Part shown: positions 18,112 through 26,421 of the stretch, one piece after another
Position numbering within the stretch: the first letter of the stretch is position 1
Layout: each line of letters starts with the position of its first letter
Assembly (NCBI RefSeq): GCF_000384235.1
Contig: NZ_KB913033.1
Span: 937,164 to 1,001,163 of the forward strand
Source of the DNA: Hydrogenovibrio halophilus DSM 15072
GTDB lineage: Bacteria > Pseudomonadota > Gammaproteobacteria > Thiomicrospirales > Thiomicrospiraceae
Length of the DNA: 64,000 nucleotides
Direction of reading: 5' to 3'
Notes under the pieces: model-generated
What the model was told of the DNA's origin: nothing
The model's database searches: none
Seen by the model: the letters and a program-made list of their open reading frames with translations, nothing else
Translations under genes and position numbers: made by a program

Positions 18112-19247
18112 AAATTCTGGTCCTCAATGCCGGCAGTTCGTCCCTGAAGTACAGCCTGTTTCAGGGCGACGACTCGCATCTGGTGGCCCATGGCGTGATC
18201 GAACAACTGGCTGAACACAGCGAGCGCGACCATGCATGGGCTTTGGCACAAACCGAAGCCGCTCTGATTGAACAGGGATATATCCGGGAACTGGGCGACT
18301 GCGAAGCGGTGGGGCATCGAGTGGTGCATGGCGGCGAGCGCTTTCAGGCCCCCGCCAGAATCACGACCGAGGTGCTGGACGCGATCAAAACGCTGTGTGA
18401 ACTGGCACCGCTGCACAATCCGGCCAATCTGGCCCCGATTCAGCACATCTGGACCCATTATCCCCGGCTGCCGCAAGTGGCGGTGTTTGACACCGCGTTT
18501 CACCAGAGCCTGCCCGCCTATGCCTACCATTATGCGATTCCGCAATACTTTTATGACGCCCATCGCATTCGCCGCTATGGCTTTCACGGCACCTCCCACG
18601 AATACATTGCCCAGCGCACCGCCTCGCTGACGCAGGTGCCGCGCAACCAAAGCCACCTGATATCCATGCATCTGGGCAACGGGGCCAGCGTCTGCGCAAT
18701 CGAATACGGTCACAGCATCGACACCAGCATGGGCTTCACTCCGCTGGAAGGCCTGATCATGGGCACCCGCAGCGGCGATCTCGACCCGGCGATCCTGCTC
18801 TATCTGATCAACCATCTGGGTTACGATCCCAAAGAACTCGACACATTGCTCAACAAACAAAGCGGACTCAAGGGACTGGTGGGACACAATGACATGCGCC
18901 AACTGCTGGACATGGCCGACGCTGGCGATACGCAGGCCCACCTGGCGATTGAAATGTTCGTTTATCGGCTGGTCAAAACCGTGGGCGGGTATCTGGCGAT
19001 CATGGACAACCTGGAAGCGCTGGTGTTTACCGGCGGCATTGGCGAACACGCCGCCCAAATCCGTGAGCGGGTGATCGGACGTTTCCCCGCGCATTTCGGC
19101 TTGAAACTGGACGCCTCAGCCAATCGCAAGGTGGCGGGAGAAACTTGCATCAGCACCGCCGACAGTCGTTACCAGATCTGGGTGATTCCCACCGACGAGG
19201 AATGGCAGATTGCGCAACACACCCTGGCACAGCTTGAAACAAAATAA
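18108..19247 (+). CDS. ackA: Acetate kinase
   Basis: This 379-residue ASKHA-fold kinase makes acetate and ATP from acetyl phosphate and ADP. It begins with the classic VLNAGSSSLKYSLF. It also shows GHRVVHGG near 70, AVFDTAFHQSLP, YGFHGTSHEY, HLGNGASVCAI and MGFTPLEGLIMGTRSGDLDP, and the C-terminal VFTGGIGEHA. It is slightly shorter than the usual 400 residues but complete. It overlaps pta (ATGA), indicating translational coupling. The next gene has its own flagellar-type promoter. Confidence 0.96.
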   Translation: MKILVLNAGSSSLKYSLFQGDDSHLVAHGVIEQLAEHSERDHAWALAQTEAALIEQGYIRELGDCEAVGHRVVHGGERFQAPARITTEVLDAIKTLCELAPLHNPANLAPIQHIWTHYPRLPQVAVFDTAFHQSLPAYAYHYAIPQYFYDAHRIRRYGFHGTSHEYIAQRTASLTQVPRNQSHLISMHLGNGASVCAIEYGHSIDTSMGFTPLEGLIMGTRSGDLDPAILLYLINHLGYDPKELDTLLNKQSGLKGLVGHNDMRQLLDMADAGDTQAHLAIEMFVYRLVKTVGGYLAIMDNLEALVFTGGIGEHAAQIRERVIGRFPAHFGLKLDASANRKVAGETCISTADSRYQIWVIPTDEEWQIAQHTLAQLETK

Positions 19248-19261
19248 TCTTACGAAAAGGG

Positions 19262-19288
19262 TTAAGTTTGTCCGCAACATGCCGATAG
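19262..19288 (+). promoter_or_regulatory. Sigma-28 (FliA)-type promoter
   Basis: TTAAGTTT, an 11-bp spacer, then GCCGATAG: seven of eight -35 bases and seven of eight -10 bases match the enterobacterial sigma-28 consensus TAAAGTTT-N11-GCCGATAA. It stands 42 bp upstream of the YjfB-like gene. Confidence 0.75.
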
Positions 19289-19329
19289 CCTGATTGAGTC
19301 AAGCTTTTTTGGCTTTAAAAGGAGTCGAA

Positions 19330-19557
19330 ATGGATATTTCCAATGTGTCAGCCGGCGCCATCGCCGGCCACCTCATGCGGCAGGATCAGGCGAATACGCA
19401 CCAGCAGGTGCAGGTGTCCATGCTGAAAAAGGCCATGGATTCTCAGGCTGAAGGGGCCATGACTTTGTTGGAGTCGGTACCGGGAGCGAGCAGCGCAGGC
19501 GGATCTTCTCAGGCTCTGCCCGCCAACCTGGGCAACCACATCAACACCACGGCCTGA
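19330..19557 (+). CDS. YjfB-like putative motility protein
   Basis: This 75-residue protein begins MDISNVSAGAIAGHLMRQDQ, followed by VQVSMLKKAMDSQAEGAMTLLESV. This is the pattern of the YjfB family (small helical proteins annotated as putative motility proteins; exact role unknown). AAAAGGAG precedes the ATG. The sigma-28-type promoter upstream supports expression with late flagellar genes, although no flagellar genes are in the window. A strong terminator and then a 26-bp extended copy of the iterated palindrome follow. Confidence 0.75.
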   Translation: MDISNVSAGAIAGHLMRQDQANTHQQVQVSMLKKAMDSQAEGAMTLLESVPGASSAGGSSQALPANLGNHINTTA

Positions 19558-19612
19558 TGTCGGACAGAGTTCCGTTTCAGGTCGCCCCTTAACAGGGGTG
19601 CCCTATCGTCCA

Positions 19613-19637
19613 CTCCGGCCAGGTGCCGGAGTTTTTT
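19613..19637 (+). terminator. Rho-independent terminator after the YjfB-like gene
   Basis: CTCCGGC-CAGGT-GCCGGAG followed by six Ts. It precedes the iterated palindrome at 19658, so that palindrome is not needed as this gene's terminator. Confidence 0.9.
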
Positions 19638-19650
19638 GTTTGGGCGATGC

Positions 19651-19676
19651 CTTTTTTACCAGGCCTGGTAAAAAAG
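19651..19676. repeat. Iterated palindrome, extended to 26 bp
   Basis: The 12-bp core ACCAGGCCTGGT (19658-19669) is flanked by CTTTTTT on the left and AAAAAAG on the right, making a perfect 26-bp palindrome. It lies between the convergent YjfB-like gene and hemY. It could act as a bidirectional terminator, but the same core also occurs inside genes. Confidence 0.9.
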
Positions 19677-19692
19677 AGGTTTCACGGGTTTA

Positions 19693-20877
19693 TTACTGAC
19701 TGAGCGGTTTCTGTTCCAGTTGCAGAATCGCTTCCTTGTAGGTCAATGCGGCTTTGGCGTCCAGCCCTTCGGCTTCGTAGCATTGCGCCAGAGTGTGAAA
19801 GGTTTCGATTTCGGGTTGCAGGCGCAGACTCTCCTGCAAAAAGGTGCGTCCCTGGCCCCACAGCTGGCTGCGACAGGCCAGCCGACCCAGTGTCAACAGC
19901 AACACCGGGTTCTCCGGGTGCGCTTTGAGCCATTTTTCGGCGTGTTTCAAACGGGTAAAGGCCGGGCCCAGTTCAATCCGCCCGTACTGATACACCAGCC
20001 GTTCGTCCCAGTGCTTGCGCAACGCTTTTTCCAGAGACTCCGTCAAGCCGGTTTCATCGGCCAGAGCGCGTTTTCGGTCCACGTATTCGGCCACAATCGA
20101 CGGCGTCACCTGTTGACCGCGCGTCAGTGACTGCCAGAGGGCTTCCGCCTGCGAAAGATCCACGGCGGTCTGCAGCTGCCCGGCCAGCAAACGGTTCTGC
20201 AGGGTCAGCAGGTCGTCTTTGCCCAGGGCCTGATACTGCTTCACATCCGGCATCAGCGTTGCCAGCAGGGACCAGAGCTGCTGATCGGCCAACAGCTGGG
20301 CATAGTCGGCCAGCACCGCTTTGTGATCGGGTTCCAGACGGTGCAATTCGGCCAGAATCACCAGCGCTTCTTCGGCATCGGTTTTGGCCAACAGCCGCGC
20401 CTCGACCAGTCCAATAGTGGCCAGTTCGTGCGGATAGGCTTCTTTGGCCTGAGCAATGTGATGCTTCTGGCGATCAATCGCGCCCTGATTGTGTGCCATT
20501 TTGGCCGCAGCCAAATAATGCATCACCCCATTTTCGCTGTATTTGGCGGTGGCAATCAGATGCTTTTCCGCCTGATGCCAGTCGCCGGTTTCCTGTGCCA
20601 TCAACCCTTTGGAAAGCCGGTTTTCGGCTTTGGCATAGCGTTTCATCTGGCGGCGTCGACGCCAGTTGCGAGGCACATGCCAGATCCAGAACGTCAACTG
20701 CACCAGCGCATAGACCAATAAAAACCCGGCGATCAGCGCCGCCAGGGCAAAGGTCAGACTGGTTTCAATGACCCAGTCAAACCACACCAGCGACAGGGTG
20801 CCATTGTCATACAATGCCAGAGTCGCCAGCCCCGTGGCCAGCAGGAACCCCAGCAACCATTTCAGCAAGGTGGCCAT
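19693..20877 (-). CDS. hemY: HemY-like TPR membrane protein
   Basis: This 394-residue protein (the enterobacterial HemY, not protoporphyrinogen oxidase) has two N-terminal membrane segments (about 4-22 and 40-65), the HemY_N pattern LLYDNGTLSLVWFDWVIETSL, and helical TPR repeats in the rest (for example KGLMAQETGDWHQAEKHL). Its function in heme synthesis is uncertain. It follows hemX with no gap, as the last gene of hemC-hemD-hemX-hemY. Confidence 0.93.
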   Translation of the reverse strand: MATLLKWLLGFLLATGLATLALYDNGTLSLVWFDWVIETSLTFALAALIAGFLLVYALVQLTFWIWHVPRNWRRRRQMKRYAKAENRLSKGLMAQETGDWHQAEKHLIATAKYSENGVMHYLAAAKMAHNQGAIDRQKHHIAQAKEAYPHELATIGLVEARLLAKTDAEEALVILAELHRLEPDHKAVLADYAQLLADQQLWSLLATLMPDVKQYQALGKDDLLTLQNRLLAGQLQTAVDLSQAEALWQSLTRGQQVTPSIVAEYVDRKRALADETGLTESLEKALRKHWDERLVYQYGRIELGPAFTRLKHAEKWLKAHPENPVLLLTLGRLACRSQLWGQGRTFLQESLRLQPEIETFHTLAQCYEAEGLDAKAALTYKEAILQLEQKPLSQ

Positions 20878-22314
20878 TTACTGCACCTCCGCCACAATCT
20901 TCAACGGCTGACGCGGCTGAAATTGTGCCGTCTTCAGCGGCGTCAGCAGAGGGTTCAGGCTGTCGACCTGATTGGGGTAATAGGTTTGGCCGTAGCTTTG
21001 CATCTGCGTCAGTGCCTGAGTCAGCAGGGGTTCCGATTGCGTCTGCACCGCCCAGCGCATCCGCTCGATCAGCAATAAGCCACGCTGCTGGATCACGTCG
21101 GCCTTCACCAGCTTGTCCACCTCGGTCAGGTCCTGATCGCCTTCGCGTTTGCGCACCTCAAACAACTGACTGAAACCCTGCAGAACCCGGCTTGACCAGT
21201 CGGATTCGGCCGCTGGTTCGGAAGAGGGCGCTTGCGATGGCGATTCGGATGTTTGATCGGAACCGGGCACATCAGGTGCCCGATTCTGTGCCGCCGTCTG
21301 CACCCAGTCGGTCAGTCGTTGAAACACCGGTTCCCACTGGTCGGCACCCTGATCCTGAACGTCTTCCAGACGCGCCAGATCCTTGCCCAGCGTGCGAATC
21401 AAAACGGTTTTATTGGGCAGTTCACTGATCGCCAGAGCCTGCTCCACCGCCAACAGTTGGGAGCGCGTTTGCGCCACATTGCCGGTAATCAACCACTGGG
21501 TATTGATGTCCACCAGCCACTGCTGCATCTGCAAAGGCGTCAAGCCTTTTTCATCGTCCATCGAAGGCTCGGTGCCGTTTTCGTTTTCCGCGTTCTGACT
21601 GGCTTCCTGTTCGGCTTTGAATGAAAACAGTTCGGACAACCGATCCTGCATCTGCTTGAGTTGTTCGCGCACCTGGGTTTCCGCCTGTTTGGCGGCCTGA
21701 TCCAGTTCGGAACCGGGCTGCAGCTGACCTTCCAGCGATTTCAGAAACCGGTCTACTTTTTCCTGAGCCTGCTGGCGTGCCTGTTCGGCCGCATCCGTGA
21801 CCGTGGTTTCGGCTTGACTCAGTCGATCCTTGAGGCGGTCGCGCAATTGCTGCACCTCCTGCTCCAGCGCTTTCAGATCGCCTTTGGAGACGGCCGGTTG
21901 ATGACCGGGGCTTTGCAGAATTTCTTCGAGTTTTTGCTGCTGTGCGCTCAGCGCCTGTTCCAGCTCGGACCGGGCTTTGGACTGATCGGCTTTCAGCGAT
22001 TGGGTCTCGTTTTGCAATTGCTGTACTTGCGATTGCAGCTGGTTGATGCGTTCGATCTGACGGTTCTGCTGCTGGGTCTGTTGCCAGCGTTCATAGCCCA
22101 ATGCCGCCACAATGACCAGCAAAATCAGCGCGACCCATTTCAGCCAGCCATGCTTGCCCGGCGTCTTGTCTGAGGCAGGGGATTTGCCGGTGTTGTCGCC
22201 CCGATTACGGCGCTCATCGTGTTTGGACGACTCACTGACCTCGCCTTCCAGCACCCGCTGTTCGGCTTTCGGGGTAATCGGATCGTGAGAAGAAGATTCG
22301 GTGTGCTCTGCCAT
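20878..22314 (-). CDS. hemX: HemX-like membrane protein
   Basis: This 478-residue protein has a charged cytoplasmic N-tail (1-55), one membrane segment (WLKWVALILLVIVAALGYERW, about 57-77) and a Gln-rich coiled coil (about 80-215). The C-terminal domain is typical of the HemX/YbaX group (LLAVEQALAI, FQRLTDWVQTA, GLLLIERMRWAVQTQ). It is often annotated as uroporphyrinogen-III C-methyltransferase, but it has no methyltransferase domain. Its exact role is unknown. It sits between hemD and hemY. Confidence 0.92.
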   Translation of the reverse strand: MAEHTESSSHDPITPKAEQRVLEGEVSESSKHDERRNRGDNTGKSPASDKTPGKHGWLKWVALILLVIVAALGYERWQQTQQQNRQIERINQLQSQVQQLQNETQSLKADQSKARSELEQALSAQQQKLEEILQSPGHQPAVSKGDLKALEQEVQQLRDRLKDRLSQAETTVTDAAEQARQQAQEKVDRFLKSLEGQLQPGSELDQAAKQAETQVREQLKQMQDRLSELFSFKAEQEASQNAENENGTEPSMDDEKGLTPLQMQQWLVDINTQWLITGNVAQTRSQLLAVEQALAISELPNKTVLIRTLGKDLARLEDVQDQGADQWEPVFQRLTDWVQTAAQNRAPDVPGSDQTSESPSQAPSSEPAAESDWSSRVLQGFSQLFEVRKREGDQDLTEVDKLVKADVIQQRGLLLIERMRWAVQTQSEPLLTQALTQMQSYGQTYYPNQVDSLNPLLTPLKTAQFQPRQPLKIVAEVQ

Positions 22315-22353
22315 GGTCGTTGCCTTTGGTCTGTGAGGTGAAATGTTAGCGGT

Positions 22354-23148
22354 TTACTCGGTCGTCCATTGTTTCAGGGCCTGAATGATCCCGGCCTGAC
22401 TTTGGGGGCGGACAACCCGACAGGGACCTTGCCAACCCTGTTCGCTCAAACCCTGTGCAATGCGTTCGCTGAACACCATCGCGGGCTGTTGAAACAACCA
22501 GGCCTGGTCATTTCTGTGTCCGAAACGGTCCACCAGCCCCTGCAAATGCTCAAATCCCTGCCAGCTGGAAATCAGCACAACCGGGCAGTCACTTTCCGCC
22601 CAGGCCTGCCAGGCGCTTTGCCATTGCTGTCGCGTGTAATCAGGCAGCATGCGTCGATACACCGGCCAAGGCTCAACGTCAGCGCCGGCGGCGCTCAGGC
22701 CGTCAATCAGTGCACGACGCCCGCCTTCGCCTTTGATCAATAACACCGTCTGACCGTGCAAATCCTGCCAGTCTGTTCGTGCCAGCAGGGCTTCGGACAC
22801 AAAATCGTCGTGCGCCAGATCAGCCGTGGGCCAGCCTTGCGCCAGCAACGCCTGTTGCGTGGCTTCGCCGATGGCAAAACACTGTGCGCCCGGCTTCATG
22901 TCCTGCGCCGGATTCAGTGGTCGGCCCGTCAGCGTCTGCCAGGCTTGCGCCAGTTGCTGTACCGCATTGCGGCTGACAAACACCAGTTTGTCGGCCCGGG
23001 CCAGTGTTTCCACGGCCCGGTCGGGCAACCTCAATGCTTCAATCGCAATCACCGGACAATCCACCGAACCCAAACCGGCGGCGGCCAAGGCCTGTGACAG
23101 TGCCTGCGTCTGCCCTTCCGGGCGTGTGTTCAGCAGGGTCGGCGTCAT
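22354..23148 (-). CDS. hemD: Uroporphyrinogen-III synthase
   Basis: This 264-residue two-lobed enzyme closes and inverts the D ring of hydroxymethylbilane. The family is poorly conserved; the recognisable parts are LLNTRPEGQTQAL at the start, LVFVSRNAVQQL near 75, and QTVLLIKGEGGRRALIDGLSAAGADVEPWPVYRR near 150. I chose ATG 23148, 8 bp after the hemC stop; the frame extends upstream inside hemC but does not look coding there. An iterated palindrome (22497-22508) encodes NDQAWLFQQ. Confidence 0.93.
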   Translation of the reverse strand: MTPTLLNTRPEGQTQALSQALAAAGLGSVDCPVIAIEALRLPDRAVETLARADKLVFVSRNAVQQLAQAWQTLTGRPLNPAQDMKPGAQCFAIGEATQQALLAQGWPTADLAHDDFVSEALLARTDWQDLHGQTVLLIKGEGGRRALIDGLSAAGADVEPWPVYRRMLPDYTRQQWQSAWQAWAESDCPVVLISSWQGFEHLQGLVDRFGHRNDQAWLFQQPAMVFSERIAQGLSEQGWQGPCRVVRPQSQAGIIQALKQWTTE

Positions 23149-23156
23149 CGGTTGCT

Positions 23157-24095
23157 TTACTGGTCGGCTTCGGCGTAGACCGCTTCCAGAATCTTGCCGG
23201 CCCCCTGGGCCAGCAGGTCCTCGGCCACTACCACACCCAGCTTGTGCGCCTGGATCTGAGGCCCGGTGCATTCCGAGCGCAGAATCTTCGAGCCGTCCAG
23301 TTCCCCAACCAGACCACGCACGCGAATCTGTTCGTTGGGCAGCAATTCGGCATAGACCCCGATCGGCACCTGACAACCGCCTTCCAGGCGATGGTTCATC
23401 GCACGCTCGGCGGTGGTGCGGATTTCGGTGTCGCGATGGTTCAGCACCTCAATGATCTGGCGCACTTCGTTGTCTTTTTCAAAAAACTCGATGCCCAGTG
23501 TGCCTTGCGACACCGCTGGCAGACACACGTCCGGTGACAGCTCTTCGGCAATGCGTTCGTTCAATTCCAGGCGCTTCAGGCCGGATGTCGCCAGCACAAT
23601 GCCGTCGAATTCGCCCGCATCCAGTTTGCCCAGACGCGTGCCCACATTGCCGCGCAGATTGCGCACATCCAGATCCGGGCGCTGCGCCATCAACTGCGCT
23701 TTGCGGCGCAGACTGGAGGTGCCCAGAATCGCCCCTTCGGGCATGTCGGCAAATTGCTTGTGATGGTTGGACACAAACGCATCGGTGGGATCATGACGCT
23801 CCAGAATCGCGCCCAGTGCAAAGCCTTCGGGCAACACCATGGGCACGTCTTTCATCGAATGCACGGCAATGTCGGCTTCGCCGGCCAGCATCTGATCTTC
23901 CAGTTCTTTTGTGAACAGGCCCTTGCCGCCGATTTTGGCCAGGGGCACATCCAGAATCTTGTCGCCTTTGGTGGACATGGGCATCAGTTCCACTTTCAGC
24001 CCCGGATGGGCCTTTTCCAGCTCGGCTTTGACAAATTCGGCCTGCCACATGGCCAAGGGGCTTTTGCGGGTCGCAATGCGCAAGGGTCGATCCAT
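23157..24095 (-). CDS. hemC: Hydroxymethylbilane synthase (porphobilinogen deaminase)
   Basis: This 312-residue enzyme polymerises four porphobilinogens. It begins [16 protein letters not shown]. It also shows [22 protein letters not shown], the catalytic Asp region [12 protein letters not shown] near 85, LRRKAQL and [10 protein letters not shown], and the cofactor-bearing Cys in EGGCQVPIG near 240. ATG 24095 has GGAAGGA just upstream; an in-frame ATG 45 bp further out lacks one. It is the first gene of hemCDXY and is divergent from the thioredoxin-like lipoprotein gene. Confidence 0.96.
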   Translation of the reverse strand: MDRPLRIATRKSPLAMWQAEFVKAELEKAHPGLKVELMPMSTKGDKILDVPLAKIGGKGLFTKELEDQMLAGEADIAVHSMKDVPMVLPEGFALGAILERHDPTDAFVSNHHKQFADMPEGAILGTSSLRRKAQLMAQRPDLDVRNLRGNVGTRLGKLDAGEFDGIVLATSGLKRLELNERIAEELSPDVCLPAVSQGTLGIEFFEKDNEVRQIIEVLNHRDTEIRTTAERAMNHRLEGGCQVPIGVYAELLPNEQIRVRGLVGELDGSKILRSECTGPQIQAHKLGVVVAEDLLAQGAGKILEAVYAEADQ

Positions 24096-24256
24096 AAAAT
24101 CCTTCCAATTGATGTTGTTCGCCTGACCCGGTTGTTTCAATGCTGGGGCAAGCGTGAAAATAACGTGAATAAACGGGGTATTGACGCCATTTTACTGAAA
24201 AACCCCATGCCTTTTGGATAAAATCCAAGTCAGGCAAAACAAAAGGAGCGAATCCC

Positions 24257-24784
24257 ATGGCTTTCCATTCTTTCTTCCGCACCCTGGCTCTGGTTGGTCT
24301 GGGCGTCTGGCTCAGTGCCTGCAACAGCGGGGTTCAGGCTCAGGCCAAAACGGTCCCGGAACTGCAGGACCTGCAAACCCTGGCCCAAAAGGCCGAGGCC
24401 AAAAATCTGCCGATCATGATCACCGTCGGTGCCGAGTGGTGCGATTTCTGTTATGTGCTGAAAAAAAACGTGCTTGATCCGATGATGCTGGGCGGCGATT
24501 ACGAGGGCAAAAAACTCTACATGCGCTATCTGAGCCTGGAAGACGACACGCCCATTCCGGGCATTGCCGGCGAAAGAATGGTGAAACGCGATTGGGCTGA
24601 AAAGCACAAGGCCGACCTGACCCCGACTGTGATTTTCATTGACAGCTATGGCCGCGAAGTGGCGGACAAAATCGTCGGCATTTCCGCACTCGAACTCTAT
24701 ATGGGTCTGATTCACCAACGCCTGAACCAGGCTTACCGCAATCTGGGCAACCCCAAACGCGTCGATTCCATGCCCACACCCTGA
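24257..24784 (+). CDS. Thioredoxin-like lipoprotein
   Basis: This 175-residue protein has a lipoprotein signal peptide with lipobox LSAC (lipidated Cys at residue 22). A thioredoxin fold follows, with the redox motif WCDFC (GAEWCDFCYVLKKNVL). The cis-Pro loop is LTPTVIFID and the C-terminal helix SALELYMGLIHQRLNQA. It resembles SoxW/thioredoxin_2-type periplasmic reductases, which reduce partners outside the cytoplasm. The partner is unknown. AAAGGAG lies upstream. An iterated palindrome lies 28 bp after the stop. Confidence 0.85.
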   Translation: MAFHSFFRTLALVGLGVWLSACNSGVQAQAKTVPELQDLQTLAQKAEAKNLPIMITVGAEWCDFCYVLKKNVLDPMMLGGDYEGKKLYMRYLSLEDDTPIPGIAGERMVKRDWAEKHKADLTPTVIFIDSYGREVADKIVGISALELYMGLIHQRLNQAYRNLGNPKRVDSMPTP

Positions 24785-24812
24785 TGGCCGCGCCGCCGCG
24801 CCTTGTTTTTTT

Positions 24813-24824
24813 ACCAGGCCTGGT
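24813..24824. repeat. Iterated palindrome
   Basis: Perfect ACCAGGCCTGGT with a T-run on its left, in the gap between the lipoprotein gene and argH. No other terminator is visible for the lipoprotein gene. Confidence 0.9.
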
Positions 24825-24871
24825 GGTTTTGGGCCCGGCAGCCTGTCGGACGCAAGCCAATCGGCTGTCAC

Positions 24872-24901
24872 CTGACAGAATCCCTGCTTTGCCGCTATAA
24901 T
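24872..24901 (+). promoter_or_regulatory. Sigma-70-type promoter of argH
   Basis: CTGACA and TATAAT are separated by 18 bp. The -10 is a perfect consensus 39 bp upstream of the argH start. Confidence 0.65.
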
Positions 24902-24940
24902 ACGGGACTTATTCAAACGTTTTGATGTCAAAGGGATTCC

Positions 24941-26347
24941 ATGAGCGATCACAGCAACGCCCACAATCAGGCCAAACTTTCCAGCGCCCGTTTTTCGGAA
25001 GCCACCGACGCCTTTGTCGAGGCCTTTACCGCCTCGATTGGCTTTGATCAACGTCTGTACAAACAGGACATTCAAGGCTCTCTGGCCCACGCCAAAATGC
25101 TGGCGCAGGTCGGCATTCTGAATCAGCAGGAACTGACTGACATCGAATCGGGGCTGGCTCAGGTTCAGGCCGACATCGAAGCCGGAAACATGGAATGGTC
25201 GATCGCGCAGGAAGACATTCACATGAACATCGAAGCGCGTTTGACCGACCTGATCGGCATCACCGGCAAAAAGCTGCACACCGGGCGATCGCGCAATGAC
25301 CAGATCGCCACCGACATTCGCCTCTATCTGCGTGATGAAATCGATGAGGTGATTCTGCCCGAATTGCGCCGCTTGCAAAAAGGGCTGTTGAGCATTGCCG
25401 AACGCGAGGCTGAGACCATTATGCCCGGCTTTACCCATTTACAGAGTGCCCAGCCGGTCACCTTCGGTCATCACATGCTCGCCTGGTTTGAAATGATCAC
25501 CCGCGATGTGGAGCGTCTGCAGGATTGTCGCAAGCGCATCAACACCCTACCGCTGGGTTCGGCGGCGCTGGCCGGCACCACCTATCCGATTGACCGCACC
25601 CTGACCGCCGAGTTGCTCGGGTTTGACCGCATCAGCCAGAATTCGCTGGATGGGGTGTCGGATCGGGACTTTGCGATTGAATTCACCGCCTTTGCCAGCA
25701 CCCTGTTGATGCATCTGTCACGTTTTTCGGAAGAGCTGGTGTTGTGGACGTCGGCCCAATTTGATTTCATTGACCTGCCCGACCGCTTTTGCACCGGTTC
25801 CTCGATCATGCCGCAAAAGAAAAACCCGGACGTGCCCGAACTGGTGCGCGGCAAAACCGGACGTGTGTACGGGCACTTGATCAGCCTTTTGACCCTGATG
25901 AAATCCCAACCGCTGGCTTACAACAAAGACAATCAGGAAGACAAGGAACCTTTGTTTGATACCGTGGACACGGTGGCGGGGTCCTTGCGTGCCTTTGCCG
26001 ACATGGTGCCGGCGATTGCGGTCAAACGGGAAAACACCTATGAGTCGGCCCGCAAAGGCTTCTCCACCGCCACCGATCTGGCCGATTATCTGGTCAACAA
26101 AGGATTGCCGTTTCGCGACGCACACGAAGCGGTCGGTTTGGCCGTAGCGCATGGCCTGAAAACCGGGCAGGATCTGTCAGAGATGTCGCTGGAAACACTG
26201 CAACAGTTTCACCCCAGCATTGCGCCCGATGTGTATGCAGTGTTGACGCTGGAAGGCTCCGTGGCCGCACGCAATCATTTGGGCGGCACCGCACCGGAGC
26301 AGGTCAAGGCGGCGGTCAAGCGTGCTCAAGAAGAGCTGACAGGCTAA
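24941..26347 (+). CDS. argH: Argininosuccinate lyase
   Basis: This 468-residue enzyme of the fumarase/aspartase superfamily splits argininosuccinate into arginine and fumarate. It shows [11 protein letters not shown] near 85, [14 protein letters not shown] near 105, [15 protein letters not shown] near 155, and the superfamily signature [12 protein letters not shown] near 285 containing the catalytic Ser. Its length is normal. It stands alone with its own promoter; arginine genes are often scattered in gammaproteobacteria. An iterated palindrome follows the gene. Confidence 0.97.
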   Translation: MSDHSNAHNQAKLSSARFSEATDAFVEAFTASIGFDQRLYKQDIQGSLAHAKMLAQVGILNQQELTDIESGLAQVQADIEAGNMEWSIAQEDIHMNIEARLTDLIGITGKKLHTGRSRNDQIATDIRLYLRDEIDEVILPELRRLQKGLLSIAEREAETIMPGFTHLQSAQPVTFGHHMLAWFEMITRDVERLQDCRKRINTLPLGSAALAGTTYPIDRTLTAELLGFDRISQNSLDGVSDRDFAIEFTAFASTLLMHLSRFSEELVLWTSAQFDFIDLPDRFCTGSSIMPQKKNPDVPELVRGKTGRVYGHLISLLTLMKSQPLAYNKDNQEDKEPLFDTVDTVAGSLRAFADMVPAIAVKRENTYESARKGFSTATDLADYLVNKGLPFRDAHEAVGLAVAHGLKTGQDLSEMSLETLQQFHPSIAPDVYAVLTLEGSVAARNHLGGTAPEQVKAAVKRAQEELTG

Positions 26348-26392
26348 GGAAACCGCTTAGCGACCCTTACCGGTTGATGCAATAAACTTTTT

Positions 26393-26404
26393 ACCAGGCC
26401 TGGT
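26393..26404. repeat. Iterated palindrome
   Basis: Perfect ACCAGGCCTGGT preceded by a T-run, between the convergent ends of argH and the GGDEF gene. Confidence 0.9.
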
Positions 26405-26421
26405 CGTTTTACCGACGGTCT

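Noticed and set aside
19651-19676. Reading the iterated palindrome simply as an intrinsic terminator
   Set aside because: At this site a standard terminator already precedes it, and most copies lie within coding sequence, so termination cannot explain the repetition.
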